DNA from: Pythium myriotylum
Lineage: Eukaryota > Oomycota > Peronosporomycetes > Pythiales > Pythiaceae
Reading direction: 5' to 3'
DNA length: 64,000 bases
Assembly (NCBI GenBank): GCA_023091665.1
Contig: JALJCQ010000026.1
Span: forward strand, 1,302,001 to 1,366,000
Below the pieces are notes generated by a model, which made no database searches, was not told where the DNA came from, and worked only from the letters and a program-made list of their open reading frames with translations. Both the position numbers and the translations under genes were made by a program. Numbering within the stretch: position 1 is the stretch's first letter; each line of letters begins with the position of its first letter. Below, in pieces: positions 1 to 11,496 of this stretch.

Positions 1-1608
1 ATCCTCGGATTAACGAGATCAACCCAGGACACATCGTGCTGCATCCGACGATCAAACTCAATCGGAAGCGAAAGCGCCAGGATCCGCGAAGGGTGATAGC
101 TGGCGAATGGCGCTGTGAAAGAGTTATGAGCGATGAATACGTACCTCGCTCCGACGCCCGCCACACCTGCCGTGCCTGCGAGTCCAGGCTGCGCCAGACG
201 TAGTGGACACCGCTCTCAACCGCATCCGGAAGCTTCACTAGATCATCGACCGCACAGAAACCCGCCTGCGCAACCAGGATGCTGCCGGAATCATGGGCGA
301 GCTAGAGCATTATAAAGAGTAGCTCATTCAGTTGTGAGAGGCACATCGGACTTTTGGTCCAATATATGCTCACCACATGCAGCGGCAATAATTTTTCGAC
401 TCCATTTATTCAAGGTTGGCACTGCCTCGATTCATGATCAACTAGTTTTGATGCACTTAGCCCGCACTTGGGGGTTAGGTGTTCATGTGTTCATGTATGT
501 TATGCTGGTGCTGATTGTGCAGGCGCAAGTTCATCGAGAATCAGATTGAGTGCTTTTGCCAAGTCGGAATGTCAGATCTCGGAGCAATGGGCATGTCAGA
601 TGAAAATTCCGCCGCCCCTGCTGGCATTCTCGAGGCACAAGTGACTGGCAGCGTCTCGGTTTCTTTTCACTTCTTCGCCATGGTGGTCAGCAATGGTTCG
701 CAGGATCTATTTCAAGTAAGTTCTTCAAAGAATTTATCGGCAAAGAATTTATCGTCGATGTTGGACTCACTTCTCAGCGATTGGTTGTCTCATGCTTGGA
801 GGCATTGATGCTCCATCTTCACCGGACAAGTCCGCAAACAGAAAACATTGTCTTCATGTCTGACATCGCGTCTATTTTTCAGCGACGGAGAAAGGATTCC
901 TTGGGTGATCAAGTTGAAGAGGAGATACCCATGTTTGCGGGTATTGCTGTGAATGAACACCGAAGCCCAAGCACACAGGTACATGCTTGATGCCCAATTC
1001 CCCTTCCTAAATATATAGGAAGGTGAATGAATACATCCACAAGGACAATGTCGTCCAAACTCCAGCCGAGTTATAAGACGCACTGACCGATAACGGCGGC
1101 GGTGTATCGAATATCTCGACGCTTTTTGTTCAGAATGACAACGAGAAAGCTTCGCTATTTAATGGCATAAAGCGGCCATCAACACCAAGGTAACGAGTAG
1201 TTTGCGAAAAAAAAACTGATACCGTGTCTGAGAAGGCTTGTTACGAACTCTGTGATGGAGAAAACAACGCTATGTCGAATCTTTACCAATTCGGGAGTCC
1301 CAAACTCAGTGATGACGACTGTGCTCGCTCGGGTACAAGAAAAGCCCCAAACAACCTGATTTCCGAAGTACGTGCGTTCCAAAGCGCTCGCCGTGCGCAT
1401 CCGCCATTGAGAAAGTACTGACTCACCCCTCACTCTAGTTCGATTTCTCTTCTGACGGCACGCCGAGATACGTCGTATGGGCTCAAAGTAATGTGCCTAA
1501 TAGACGTTGCTGCAGATAAATGACTTATGGGGTTGAAGTATTGAAGGTTTCACTTCTTCAAAGAAAGATCCTCACAAGAAGACATTTTCACGTGCGCTTT
1601 CAAGTGAG
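1..1608. other. Stretch without a recognisable gene
   Basis: Only short, mutually overlapping open frames occur here, with no recognisable domain, no core-promoter match and no consistent coding frame. It is probably decayed intergenic or transposon-derived DNA. Confidence 0.4.
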
Positions 1609-2154
1609 GTGGGTTCAGAAAAGAGCCCGGATGAACAAGTCGAGAGCCTCGACCTTGAAGTAGCGTGGTGTTTCCTCTGCCCCAATCAGTACTCGTGGGC
1701 ATTTACACTCGAGCAGCACATAGCGAATTGCACTGCATTTGTAATACGCAATAAGGATGAGTTGATAGCAGGTGTACTGCCCGAGTTCTACACGTTGAGT
1801 CGACACTCGTACACAGAAACAAGGTCAAGTTTGATCAGCGTCAGCCTTGACACGCTTGAGGCGCCTGATCGCCTGAAGACGAAATTGGTCGGAAAAGATT
1901 CCGTGAACGGATTCTCGGTTCTTCCCACAAAGCTGGGAGACGCAATCCAGAAAATCTATCTTGATGAGCGTCCTAGCAGACGGAAGACTCGAATCACTGA
2001 TGTGTCTTCGCACTTCAAAATGTCATTGCCATCAACTGGGAATGCACATTTTCTACTCACTAAAATACCACTGACAAACCTTGTTGAGACTTCCTTCAAA
2101 ATCAAGCTCGTCTCGATCGACACGCGAAATTACCAAGCGTTACGAGTGCTTTGA
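1609..2154 (+). pseudogene. Open frame with a C2HC-like finger, probable gene fragment
   Basis: This is a 181-codon open frame beginning at a GTG, with no early ATG, so it is better read as an exon or fragment than as a complete gene. Near residues 21-41 there is a Cys-x2-Cys-x12-His-x3-Cys arrangement, followed by aromatic and basic residues, of the kind seen in BED or other transposase-associated fingers. The rest shows no family I recognise. The surrounding DNA is transposon-rich, so a transposon origin is the simplest inference. It could equally be a chance open frame, as no promoter match or intron signal supports it. Confidence 0.3.
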
Positions 2155-2868
2155 TGTCACCACTAACCCCTGGCAGACACCACATGATCAATGACCGGAA
2201 AGTGACTGACTGAGAACACTCTGCATGTGGGGCCTTGCGGTGGCATTTTCTTTCACAACCAGAATATCATGTTTGCAACCATTCTGCGATCATCGGCACC
2301 CCACCTCTCGCAATAGTGGTGTCGCTTCTATCCGAAGTTATTTGCTTGGAAGCAGATTTATTAATGAGGGTGCCACAGATCAACACTCTCGTGATCATGG
2401 TCCGGTTTAACTTGGCCCACCCCCCCCGCAAGCAGCCAACTCTAATTGGCCTGGTGCGCGCGTACGGCTCCTTCTAGTCTTCACGTGCTTCAGCACGTGG
2501 AGTTCGTGCTCCAACCATCAATCGGATCCGACGGAAGTGTGTCGCGCGTACCACAACCTCTCCATTCTACCGTCGTAATCAAATCTTCGTGGCTGGGTTG
2601 GCCCAGACCACGCGCCAGCACCTTGGGTGAGCGCCATGGTGGCCGTGTGTGTATCGTGAGCACGAAGTGCTCACTCTTTGTAAGCTGACTAGATGTAGTT
2701 GCAACTGGTCTCCTGCTCCAACTCCAGTCACTCTCGAATTTTCGTTCCGCAGGGCGACCCCCCATCGTCTCCTCGTACGTACGTTTCCCGCGATGTCTCC
2801 GAAAAGTCCATTAATGCTATGTAGGCACAGAGTCGATCGATCGGTCGGCGCTTCCAGTTTCGCAAATT
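2155..2868. other. Stretch without a recognisable gene
   Basis: Open frames on both strands overlap each other and none has a recognisable motif. I see nothing further here. Confidence 0.35.
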
Positions 2869-3372
2869 GGGGATAGTCGGACGCCAATCAAAGAACCGAG
2901 AAGTGGCGCTGCCAGTGAGGTCGGAGACCGTTCATCCCACGAGAAAGCGTCTGACGTGTCCCCAAATGAAGAAGAGTTGTCCGACGCGGAAACATGCGCA
3001 TCGTACAAATCGACATCGACTTTGCCAGAAACGCTTGATCTTGCGTAGTGTTCCCACTTGTTTTCCAGAGACGACCTATGGCTCGAAACGTGTCAGCAAT
3101 GTGACCGAATCAAGAAACCCCAGTCATACTCGACTATTCGTCTCACGGACGAAGAATTGAAAGAAGAACGCGCTTTGACGAAGGACCCTTGGTGGAGAGT
3201 CGAGTTGTTATTCAAGAACGCCGAAACCATTAGAGTTGTATCCCCAAATGAACTTTTTTGGTTTCTTCACGCGAATAAGTTCTGTAGGTGTCTGTATTTT
3301 CAGTTGCATCAATGTCACTTCCAATCTTGCTCTAAGCTAGACAGAGAGAACATAGCGACGACAAACCTGTGA
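2869..3372 (+). pseudogene. Reading frame with one internal stop, product unknown
   Basis: One frame reads from about 2869 to 3372 and is interrupted only by a TAG at 3046-3048. The first half is hydrophilic and acidic (Ser/Glu rich). The second half is richer in aromatic and hydrophobic residues and has a Cys-x2-Cys pair (ETCQQCDR). The composition looks protein-like on both sides of the stop, so this may be a decayed gene. A GT...AG pair brackets the stop, but the implied intron of about 24 nt would be too short to trust. I do not recognise the family. Confidence 0.25.
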
Positions 3373-4557
3373 GCAGCTACCCCACTGGCTTGTGTTCCAA
3401 GGCCTCTTGGCCCATCCATACAAACGACCCCCCCCCCCCCCCGGAACTACCTTGATGAAGACTTGCCCTGGACAACCGAGTTCACGCGACCACATGGACT
3501 AGCCAATCAAACCCACAACCGCGTGGCAATTCGGGCGTTCACAACTCGGACACGCACTCCCACGGCTGAATGCCGGGCAGCTGCACAAACAATGAAATCC
3601 CCCCCCCCCCCCCCCCAGCGCACACCAGCACGTGCCGCACATGCCCCTGGCCTTCTGAATGTCCCGAACCGTATGTCACCCAGCTTGACCATGTTGTCGG
3701 CGTGACTCAGATCAGATACAAAGCGTCGGACCACTAGACATGTCACGGCGATAGGCGGCAGTGGAAGGTCCGACCGTTCGCAGAAAATCTCGAGTCTCCC
3801 CTTTTCCTCTAGGTCTCGAAACGGCTACAAGTAGACCGAGAAGAAGCCCGTTGTTGCCAACAGCGGCTTGGTCGAGGACATACATCAGTAATTTCGACCA
3901 GTGAGTGAGCAATTCTTCGTCCCCACAGTCATGAACTCGCATTGCGTCTTGCGTCACCATTCGCAGCATCTGTGATTTAGCAGGTCAACATTAGCCAAAG
4001 ACACAGTTAGACATAAAACGCATGATGTACCTCGCTCTTGTGTCCCTCTCTCTACGGTACCCGATCTGGAGCGTGCTGAACGCAAGCGGCGATCGAAAAA
4101 GACGGAAAAGCGTCAGTGCATCTCCACCGCTAACTACAAGAACAAGTACTAGAAGTCGCCGCCTCCCTTGCAGCTGAGTCTGAGCGTGAGAAGAGGAAGA
4201 CGCGTGTAGCTCAAACATTGGATAACCCCATACCCAATAACCGTCAGTAAACCGTAACCTGTTTCCACTGTAGCCTCCTGCCTGTCTAAGGTCATATCCA
4301 CTTAGTGTTGCCCGGAAATTGTGGGACGGTGAGGGAACACATTAACACATGGTTGGTAACGTATATGACATGTGAGCAAAGTGTGACTGGGGGAACATTC
4401 TGCTATTTTTTTCGGAGTGTCAATCAGACAAGTGTCCTGTGGAGCTCGTTTACAATTGTTCTCCAGCTAAGCTGACTTGACCGTCGTACACGAGCCCTTC
4501 TCGTGTTTGTCGCATACTCGATGCTATCTTCAATTTGGAGCGAACACTATGCATACA
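3373..4557. other. Gene-poor stretch with two poly-C tracts
   Basis: The stretch contains homopolymer C runs at 3428-3442 and 3599-3616 and no convincing coding frame. The left end adjoins a decayed reading frame and the right end adjoins the CryptonO remnant. Confidence 0.4.
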
Positions 4558-6252
4558 TCAACTACACGAAGTCGTAGTATCTACAATCCGTTTGATCTTG
4601 CTGCGCCCTCGAGCGTTCGCATAAGAAAACGAAGACCACTGAGTCGCTTTTTGGTGTTTCTGTCTGCGACGTCGCTTGACTCGGCGAACCGCAACGGTGG
4701 GATGGGATTCTCTTGGCTTCCGCACATCCACATCACCCACATCTGGCGTGGGGTTTCCTCGCACAAATCGAAATCTTCAGGTAGGCGACGGAATCATCCA
4801 CCCCACTCGTAAAGCAGCGTTCGCGAACCGTCGTCTTCGACTCCTGCATTTTCGGACCCATGGTCATCGGCTTGCTGCATTCTGGCCAAGAATGAAGGAA
4901 GCCTGGTTCGTGACAACCCACAGCGGTGTCCCAACGCGAACGTTACATCTGCGACAATGTCTTGAACAGCACCGTTTTTGGAACTACCTCACAGACTCCT
5001 CCACACGGTGCATCTTTCCCAGCAAAGCACAGTGTGGTTGTATGCCTGACGATTGCATTATAGAGCAGCTAGCACTGCATTCCTCCTCGAGACCGCATTC
5101 AATCCTCGACCGTAGTTCTTGAACCAGCGGCGGATGAGAGAATAGAGGGCTCCGGCGAAGCACGCGAGAGGTCGAGATCACTTCACACAGATATTCGCAG
5201 TGATAGATTAGTGATGCAAGTGCGAGCTCGAGTACGCGGCGCATTTCGGCTGAGACACCACCGAACGCCAACTTGAGTCCGTCTTCAACACTGTCATCAA
5301 CAGTCACAAAATGGGGAGGAAAAATGGCAAACGTCTCACTGTTTTGCGGCAACCCACCGACAGTTCTACCGACATGCATATCGCCAGCACCCGCTTACCG
5401 CATTTGTGTCCTGCACACCACCCAAACGACCAACCAACTCGGATTTGAAACGCATGGAGCCTGAAGTGCAATATGCGGTGGCTCCCTTGCGTATCGAGTG
5501 TGTCCCAACATCCGCGGCATCCACACTCAATCGTTGTAGCGTACTTAAAAGTGGTTCCTTGGTCAGAATCAGAGCCAACATGTTTAATCAAGCGATCGTA
5601 CTGGGAACCTCCCGGAAAGAGCTTGTTGTCATGTTTACGTCCTGAGTAGCACGCCCAGTAAATGCCAAGCGCGAGAACGGGACACACGGAGGGTCGAAGA
5701 GGGTTGGAGAAGACGTGGTGAGGATATTTCGGGCGCTCTCCCAGTTGGTCATTCTTCATGTGCGCGAAATAGATCCGAAGTGCATCATCTCGCCACTCCA
5801 TGTGATCGTGCCAGATTTGTACAATGTTCGACGAGCGACACATCAAATCCCACGTGACAACAAGGAAGGCGCGGACGATCACAACCTCCTTCGCATCTAT
5901 TGACAGTGTCGCGTCGATGCCAGCGTGGAGCTCGAATGACAATGGATCTTTTCCCACCTTGATGCTCCCTGCAGCACTTCGCTCTGCCAACCGTCACCTT
6001 ATACATACGGAACAAATTGAACAGTGCAGCGCGATGGCCGTTGTATGTAGAATAACCGCATTGAGTACGGTCATCTTTACGAAGCGACACGATCCACTGA
6101 AGGAAGTCTTCAGCTTGTAAGTCGTCGAAGATAATTGGAGGGTGCACCCGATCAACGTCAGCGTCAATGTGGCGTCGGACTCTTGACCGGGGATCCTTGT
6201 CCGCATGGCCGCCCACACAAGCAAGGAAAGCTGACGTCAGGCGACTAGGCAT
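4558..6252 (-). pseudogene. CryptonO-type tyrosine recombinase, frameshifted remnant
   Basis: Read on the minus strand from an ATG at 6252, the protein is spread over several frames. A core-binding-like N-terminus (about 6252-5990) holds ...FLQWIVSLRKDD.... A second frame (about 5990-5560) holds the box I region (DLMCRSSN) and an IYFAHMKNDQLGERPK segment. A third (5581-5366) holds box II (THSIRKGAT, with the H-x-x-R pair). A fourth (5379-4984) begins MHVGRTVGGLP. A further fragment (about 4766-4581) contains PPLRFAESSDVADRN. Order and spacing match the tyrosine recombinases of oomycete Cryptons, DNA elements that move by recombinase rather than by a DDE transposase. At least three frameshifts and a damaged nucleophile-Tyr region make it inactive. 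I saw no element ends. Confidence 0.7.
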
Positions 6253-6690
6253 CGTGACAACAAGCCAACAGAGAAAGCGCGTCCATGACGCTTAGTGAGA
6301 TTGGCGCGAGCGCCGCGACACAGTGTTTGCACGGATTAACGCAGCTCCCGCGCGCAATAACTCGAGGTTATCAATCGCATGTCAGATGGATGTCCGAGGA
6401 TTTAGATCCCACAAATTTTCAACCAATTTGTTGTTGCCAAAAATCACTTGACGTTCCTATACCCACAAATTTCGATTTATGTGAAAATGTGGGATTCCTG
6501 TCCGACAACACATCCGAAAAGTAGGTCGGCGTCCCACGAAGTTCAGACAATCAGTATTCGAGGGTTCACAGAATCAGAATCAAGTGAATCAGCGGTACGT
6601 TTCAGAGACTGATTTGTGGTGCGACCGCCTGCGGCGAACAAGTGGCTGGGAAACCCAGCCGGATAGGTGAATATGATCAAGTTCGTGTTA
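6253..6690. other. Spacer between CryptonO remnant and MITE
   Basis: No gene is visible. Around 6385-6520 there are imperfect inverted segments sharing ATCCCACA and TTTTC blocks, which might be ends of a very short decayed element, but the match is too poor to call. Confidence 0.3.
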
Positions 6691-6692
6691 CA

Positions 6693-6811
6693 CCATTTAC
6701 TGGCCAAAGTGGGGTTAGTTTGCAACCAAAGCAGGATTTTGAGGTTAAACCAAAGTTGAGGTTCTTAAGCAAAACGGGATTTCGTTGTAAGCAAAGCGGG
6801 ACTAGTTTCGT
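6693..6811 (+). repeat. Left terminal inverted repeat of the MITE
   Basis: This 119-bp arm is the reverse complement, with about ten differences, of 7149-7266. It starts next to a TA dinucleotide. Confidence 0.8.
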
Positions 6812-7148
6812 GTCTGTAGTTTGCTCGATGTGTGTCAAAATTGCCCGAAAGGTCGAACAGAGCCAGCCTAACACTTCCAGAATGGCGCAGACACCACGAA
6901 AGCAGCCGAAGCACACTCCGGAAGAGCGCGTTCGTGTTCTCGACGCTACAACAACGGCCGGGACTGGTGCTCATTCGCGACGCGGCCATTGCGTCGCTTC
7001 CCAGTATCACTCCTACGCTGGTGGAGAACCAAGAAATCCATGCGGCGAAGTGGTGGAGGAAGGCTCGCAACATGGAGGACATGCGCTTGGGGAGTAGATA
7101 ACCTCAATCAATACATTTTTGTATTATACCACAGCGCTCCATATAAGT

Positions 7149-7266
7149 ACGAAACTGGTTCCCTTTGCTTGCAACAAAATCCCGCTTTGCTTAAGAACCT
7201 CAACTTTGGTTAAACCTCAAAATCCCGCTTTAGTTGCAAACTAATCCCACTTTGACCAGGAAATGG
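7149..7266 (-). repeat. Right terminal inverted repeat of the MITE
   Basis: This 118-bp arm is the reverse complement of 6693-6811 and is followed by CG and then the flanking TA at 7269-7270. Confidence 0.8.
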
Positions 7267-7270
7267 CGTA

Positions 7271-7629
7271 GCTTGTTACGACAACTCTTTATTACTACTA
7301 ATCGGGTACGATGGGGGACTTCGTCGCTCTCACGGTCGTGGCCATACCGAGAGTTTTATGTCTTCATTCGATGCATAACGAAAACCCATGTTCATTGAAA
7401 TCGTTCACGACATCTACAACTTGGTTCGGTTCGGTTCGGTTTTTTAGATTTACGGTTAACTACTAACGTACAATTTAGGCTCCGCTTGGAGCCCATGATG
7501 AGGTTTGCATCCACGATCGTATTTTGTTCGGCGTAGTTATCGCGTTGTGTGTACTTCGTAGTAGTTTAGCTCAATGTGTGCTTGTGCTGTTGTGTGTGAA
7601 GCGGGACTTCTGGTCAGCATGATTTGCAT

Positions 7630-7665
<36 letters not shown>

Positions 7666-8882
7666 TCATGTGATTTCTAATTACTCACCTGTGAGACTTT
7701 GGTGGCTGGGGAACCCAGCTTATGGTGATTAATGAGGGATGAGAAAATCTCTTCGATTTGATATTAGTGACCTGCAATCATGTGATGTCTTCACACATCG
7801 ATAATCGACAGGAAAGCATGAGTTTTACCGAAGAAAACGTTAACCCATCCGTTACTGAGTGGGTGTTCGCTGTGGGAAATCTACGCTTAATGTCAGGCGT
7901 TCCGCCTTTTGTTAATCTTGTAGTTTGTATGTATTCGATTAGGTGCGAAGTGGAAGCGTTGAACAAATCTCAAACAGCTGTTTGTGGTCGATACAACACC
8001 GACATTTGACATCCAAAGAAATAAGTACCATTACTGGACTGTTTCTGGCAGACCAAAAGCTGACATATGATAAAATCGCGCTTTCTATGTGCAGAACTTT
8101 GCAACACTTGCCCCGTCTACATCCACTTGTCTCAAACATCTGCCAAGTTGCTCAGTCTATTTCACGCCTAGATTTGTTTTGCTGGCTACAGTACGTACCA
8201 TGGGTTTTGCAAATGCAGGTGGAGTGCTTATCTCCAAACGTATCATTTTTCGGGATAAACTGTCAATTACGCGCTATTTTTAAAGAGGAATATAAATTGA
8301 TTCATGGAAAAGAAGAAATATATGTCTTGAAGATACCAGAAAAGAGATGACGAATGTCAAAAAGACTGATCCAAAGTTGGTCCAGGATTCGGTTCTCATT
8401 GCCACAACATCGTGAAAACGCATGTTTCTTATAATCAATGAAAAAGGTTATGCTAATATATCTAGATAAATTATAAACAAGTGACACCCACACTTCGGTT
8501 TTTGGATTGTTTGTCCCAGTGAGAACGCTTGGAAAAAGTGGATTTTTGTCGGCGTGATCGTGGCTGTCGACGGTTCATGTGGAGCTTGTCGACAGCAGTA
8601 TGTCAATGATGTTCTCTTGTATGATGCGGCTGGAGCTTCGCGAGTCATCTCGAGGGGGTGTATTGAAGTCGGACTGTTGGTTGGCGATGGTTCAGTGTAC
8701 TCACTGCGTGATCCTGGTTTCTAGTTGGTTCCAGTTGAGGGTGTGATGCAAGCGGCGTTTTCGAGGAGACGCCAAGCTCGGTTGTTTTTGCGGCGAGTGG
8801 TCCACAGCGCTTGGAGGTGACACGAGTTTGGGTGGTGACGGCGGGTCCAGTGTCAGTGTTCTCTTTCGTGTACGTGAACGAG
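7271..8882. other. Spacer with a GT microsatellite
   Basis: Contains a (GT)n run at 7634-7666 and a TTCGG repeat near 7425-7440. A 135-codon open frame at 7943-8350 (+) has no recognisable domain and no promoter match, so I do not call it a gene. Confidence 0.4.
7634..7666. repeat. GT dinucleotide microsatellite
   Basis: About 16 uninterrupted GT units are visible directly. Confidence 0.95.
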
Positions 8883-10571
8883 TCACTTCCGTTGTCGCTG
8901 GAGACGTTGGTGCTGTGGTGTCGCGTCGCGTGTAGTCGGTTGTACCTGGATCGTCTCGGAGTTTGTGGAACATTTGGACACGGCAGTGTTGAACCCTGTG
9001 TAAAGCGCGTTGGTGTCTAGGTCGTCGATGTCGGAGAAGTCGATGATGTCCGGAGCGATCCGTGATCGGAATGCGTCGTGGTGTGCAATTCCGCGTTGGT
9101 GGTGTTGATTCAAGAGCCAGGTATCACAGACGATAGACATTCGTGGCACGTTCGTACTCACGACCGTCAGCAACACCATCCCACTGATTGACAATGCAGT
9201 CGTGAAATATTTGGAATATTGGAATATTTGAGCCGTACAATCACTGTCAACTAGGCGTGCAAGAGCCTCAACAGCTTTGTCCAGAACCAATTTGACACGC
9301 TTGACATTGTGCGATACCGTATCATCATTCGTTTTGTCGATACACACGCTTTCACATCCGTGGTCCACGTCGCCAAAACTGGTATCTGAAACCACTAATG
9401 TGCTTTTATATTCTGGTGAAGAGTTCACGGCTACAACGTCGCCTCTTTTACACTCAGCACTACCCAGGACGACTTGGTTCACGAGGGCTACACGATTCGA
9501 GTCGATTTTGTCGTTTCCACATACTTGCCCATCGCCCCCACTGTCCTGCACAACTTCACCACAATCGGCATTGCCCACGGCATCTTCGCCAACGTGAGCG
9601 GTACACTTGAAGTCGACGTCGTCAAAACTGGTATCCGAAAGCACCAATGTGCTTACATATTCTGATGAGGGCTCCACCCCTCCAACGTAGACTCTTTCAC
9701 ACTCAACACTGACCAGTATGTCTTGACCCACAGAAGCCCCAACCTTGCCGTCGTTGTCGTTTCCAAACACTTGCTCGGGGACCTCAACCTTACCATCGCC
9801 ACGGTCGCTCCCAACCACTTGCTCTTGGACACCGCCATTCACCGCACCTTCTTCCCAATCGACTTTGGCCACGATGCCCTGGCCCGCAGAAACCACAACC
9901 TTGCCATCGTTGCCATCGCCACGGTCGCTCCCAACCACTTGGTCTTGGACACCATCCATCATCACACCTTCTTCCCAATCGACTTTGGCCACGATGCCTT
10001 GGTCCGCAGAAACCACAACCTTGCCGTCGATGGCATATCTTCCGACCACGCGATCTTGAACAACGCTATCGAGTACTTCGTTTGCACGGGCAAATCTCTC
10101 CTCTCATTGTTGGTTGGATACCCGAAGCTCGAGTTCAGCAAGGAGTCGTTGGCGCTCGTGCTGTTGCAATTCTTGCTCACGCTTCTGTCGCTTGTCTGGT
10201 GAAAGCTGTGCAAGCTCCTGTTCCTGGTCATCCCGCTTGCGCTTCTGCCAAAGTTCCACAAAATACTCAATGGCTTTTTCGAAGCAAGCCTCAGTCTCGT
10301 TCTCGTCAGCACGAAGGAGTGGAATGAGACTCTGAACAACTCGTTCATTGTGAAGCATATCGTAAAGGCCGTCCTCTCGTGCTTCTTCATATGATAGCTG
10401 GAGGAGGCGCTGCTCAAAATCTTCGTTATGATGAGCCGCCTCACCATCTTCCTGTCTCGCTTCTTCGTCTACCCCAGATCTATGCGATGCATCGTTGTGG
10501 GCGCGCTGGCGCTTGATGGCGTCACTATCACCGACAGCCGGTGGACTTGATGGTTTTCCCCGCTTTCTCAT
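8883..10571 (-). pseudogene. Repeat-containing protein gene with one in-frame TGA
   Basis: On the minus strand an ATG at 10571 opens a frame of 155 codons that ends at a TGA at 10104-10106. The same frame then continues without interruption to 8883, giving about 560 codons in all. The first part is charged and probably coiled-coil (Glu/Gln/Arg rich, with KRKRDDQEQEL and DKRQKREQELQQ). The second part has two near-perfect copies of a 40-residue acidic repeat (encoded at about 9791-10030) with a partial third. A longer repeat is marked by the pair EYVSTLVLSDTSF and EYKSTLVVSDTSF. I recognise no family. The single stop could be a recent nonsense mutation, a sequencing error or readthrough. A perfect 22-bp hairpin lies just upstream of the ATG. 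Confidence 0.5.
9791..10030 (-). repeat. Tandem 120-bp coding repeat
   Basis: The blocks at about 9791-9910 and 9911-10030 match at an exact offset of 120 bp. They encode a 40-residue unit with the core GIVAKVDWEEG. A partial further unit extends on the left, and the period is a whole number of codons. Confidence 0.8.
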
Positions 10572-10588
10572 CGTGAACTTCGTAGTTC

Positions 10589-10635
10589 ATCTTCGCATTC
10601 GATGTGTGTGGTACACACACATCGAATGCGAAGAT
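10589..10635. repeat. Perfect 22-bp inverted repeat, 3-nt loop
   Basis: Arms at 10589-10610 and 10614-10635 are exact reverse complements around the loop GTA. It lies 18 nt upstream of the minus-strand ATG at 10571, so the hairpin would fall in the promoter or 5' leader of that gene. Confidence 0.9.
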
Positions 10636-10768
10636 AGAAAGAGACAATGATGTTGTGTCACCGAATACCGTTTACCGTAGTGACCATGAAAACGTATGGC
10701 AGAGAGAAAGGGCGCACTCATTTAAAGCATTTTTATGATAAATATACCTGTAAATAATGTATAGGAGC

Positions 10769-11496
10769 TTAACACGCAATCTCTGTAAGAACCAGTTCCG
10801 AAACTGTGGGTCACCCACTGACAAAAAACCGGTCCTTTGCCAATGCGGATGGCATTTATACACGATATTGCGACATATGAGGAGAAGGATCCGCACCGGC
10901 GTCGTTCTCGCGTAAGTCGTCACTCTCGCCACCGCCACGACTGCCGTATCTCCCTTGGCGTCGAGTAGACCGAGCCGTTGGTGTCGCGAACGTCGCACTT
11001 GGGTCGAGCTCGAGTGCGGCGCCGCCGCTACCCGATATCTCTCGTTTCATTGCCACGCGCCACACCTCGCGTGGCTACGCGCATACGTACTTCTGGTTTT
11101 GGTCGCATGGACACCCCGTGGCGTACACTTATTGAAATGTCATCGCGATGGCCTGCAATGTGCCATGACGTCATTTGTGTGTGTCACACAACGGATGGCA
11201 CGGATGGAATAATCAGATCTAATCAATCACTCTTCCTCAGATTTGCTCAGTGTCTCGTCTGCAAATCTTTGAAACTAACATGCGGCCACTACGTGGGGAG
11301 TGCCAAACTTGCGATGCAAGTGCTCCGCCCACAGAGTAGATATGATCACGCGGTTTGCGGTGCCGCGTCGTGCAAATCAACATCAATCTCGTGGTAAGAT
11401 TTTGTTTGAATCGGCGACGTTCCGAGAGTTTTTGACCTGCTGTGAGCCCCAAAAACAGCTATTTTGTGCCTGGTTGTTACAGAGATTGCGTGTTAA
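10769..11496. mobile_element. Putative MITE or decayed DNA transposon with inverted ends
   Basis: A 26-bp sequence at 10769-10794 recurs inverted at 11471-11496 with one mismatch. Weaker similarity extends outward (both sides have TGTATAG-like sequence a little further out). The span of about 730 bp has no intact transposase. I found no convincing target-site duplication, so the exact ends and superfamily are open. Confidence 0.45.

Larger units (their letters stand above)
6691..7268. mobile_element. Tc1/mariner-like MITE with about 118-bp terminal inverted repeats
   Basis: The ends (6693-6811 and 7149-7266) are long inverted repeats with roughly 90% identity by eye. They begin CACCATTT on the left and end AAATGGCG on the right. 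The element is flanked by TA on both sides (6689-6690 and 7269-7270), the target duplication typical of the Tc1/mariner superfamily. The 340-bp interior keeps fragments, in shifting frames, of what looks like a transposase N-terminal helix-turn-helix region (for example HTPEERVRVLDA). It reads as a non-autonomous internal-deletion derivative of a longer transposon. No intact transposase is present. Confidence 0.75.

Noticed and set aside
6385..6520. Possible 130-bp inverted element with ATCCCACA/TTTTC blocks
   Set aside because: Arms align only with gaps and no target duplication could be seen.
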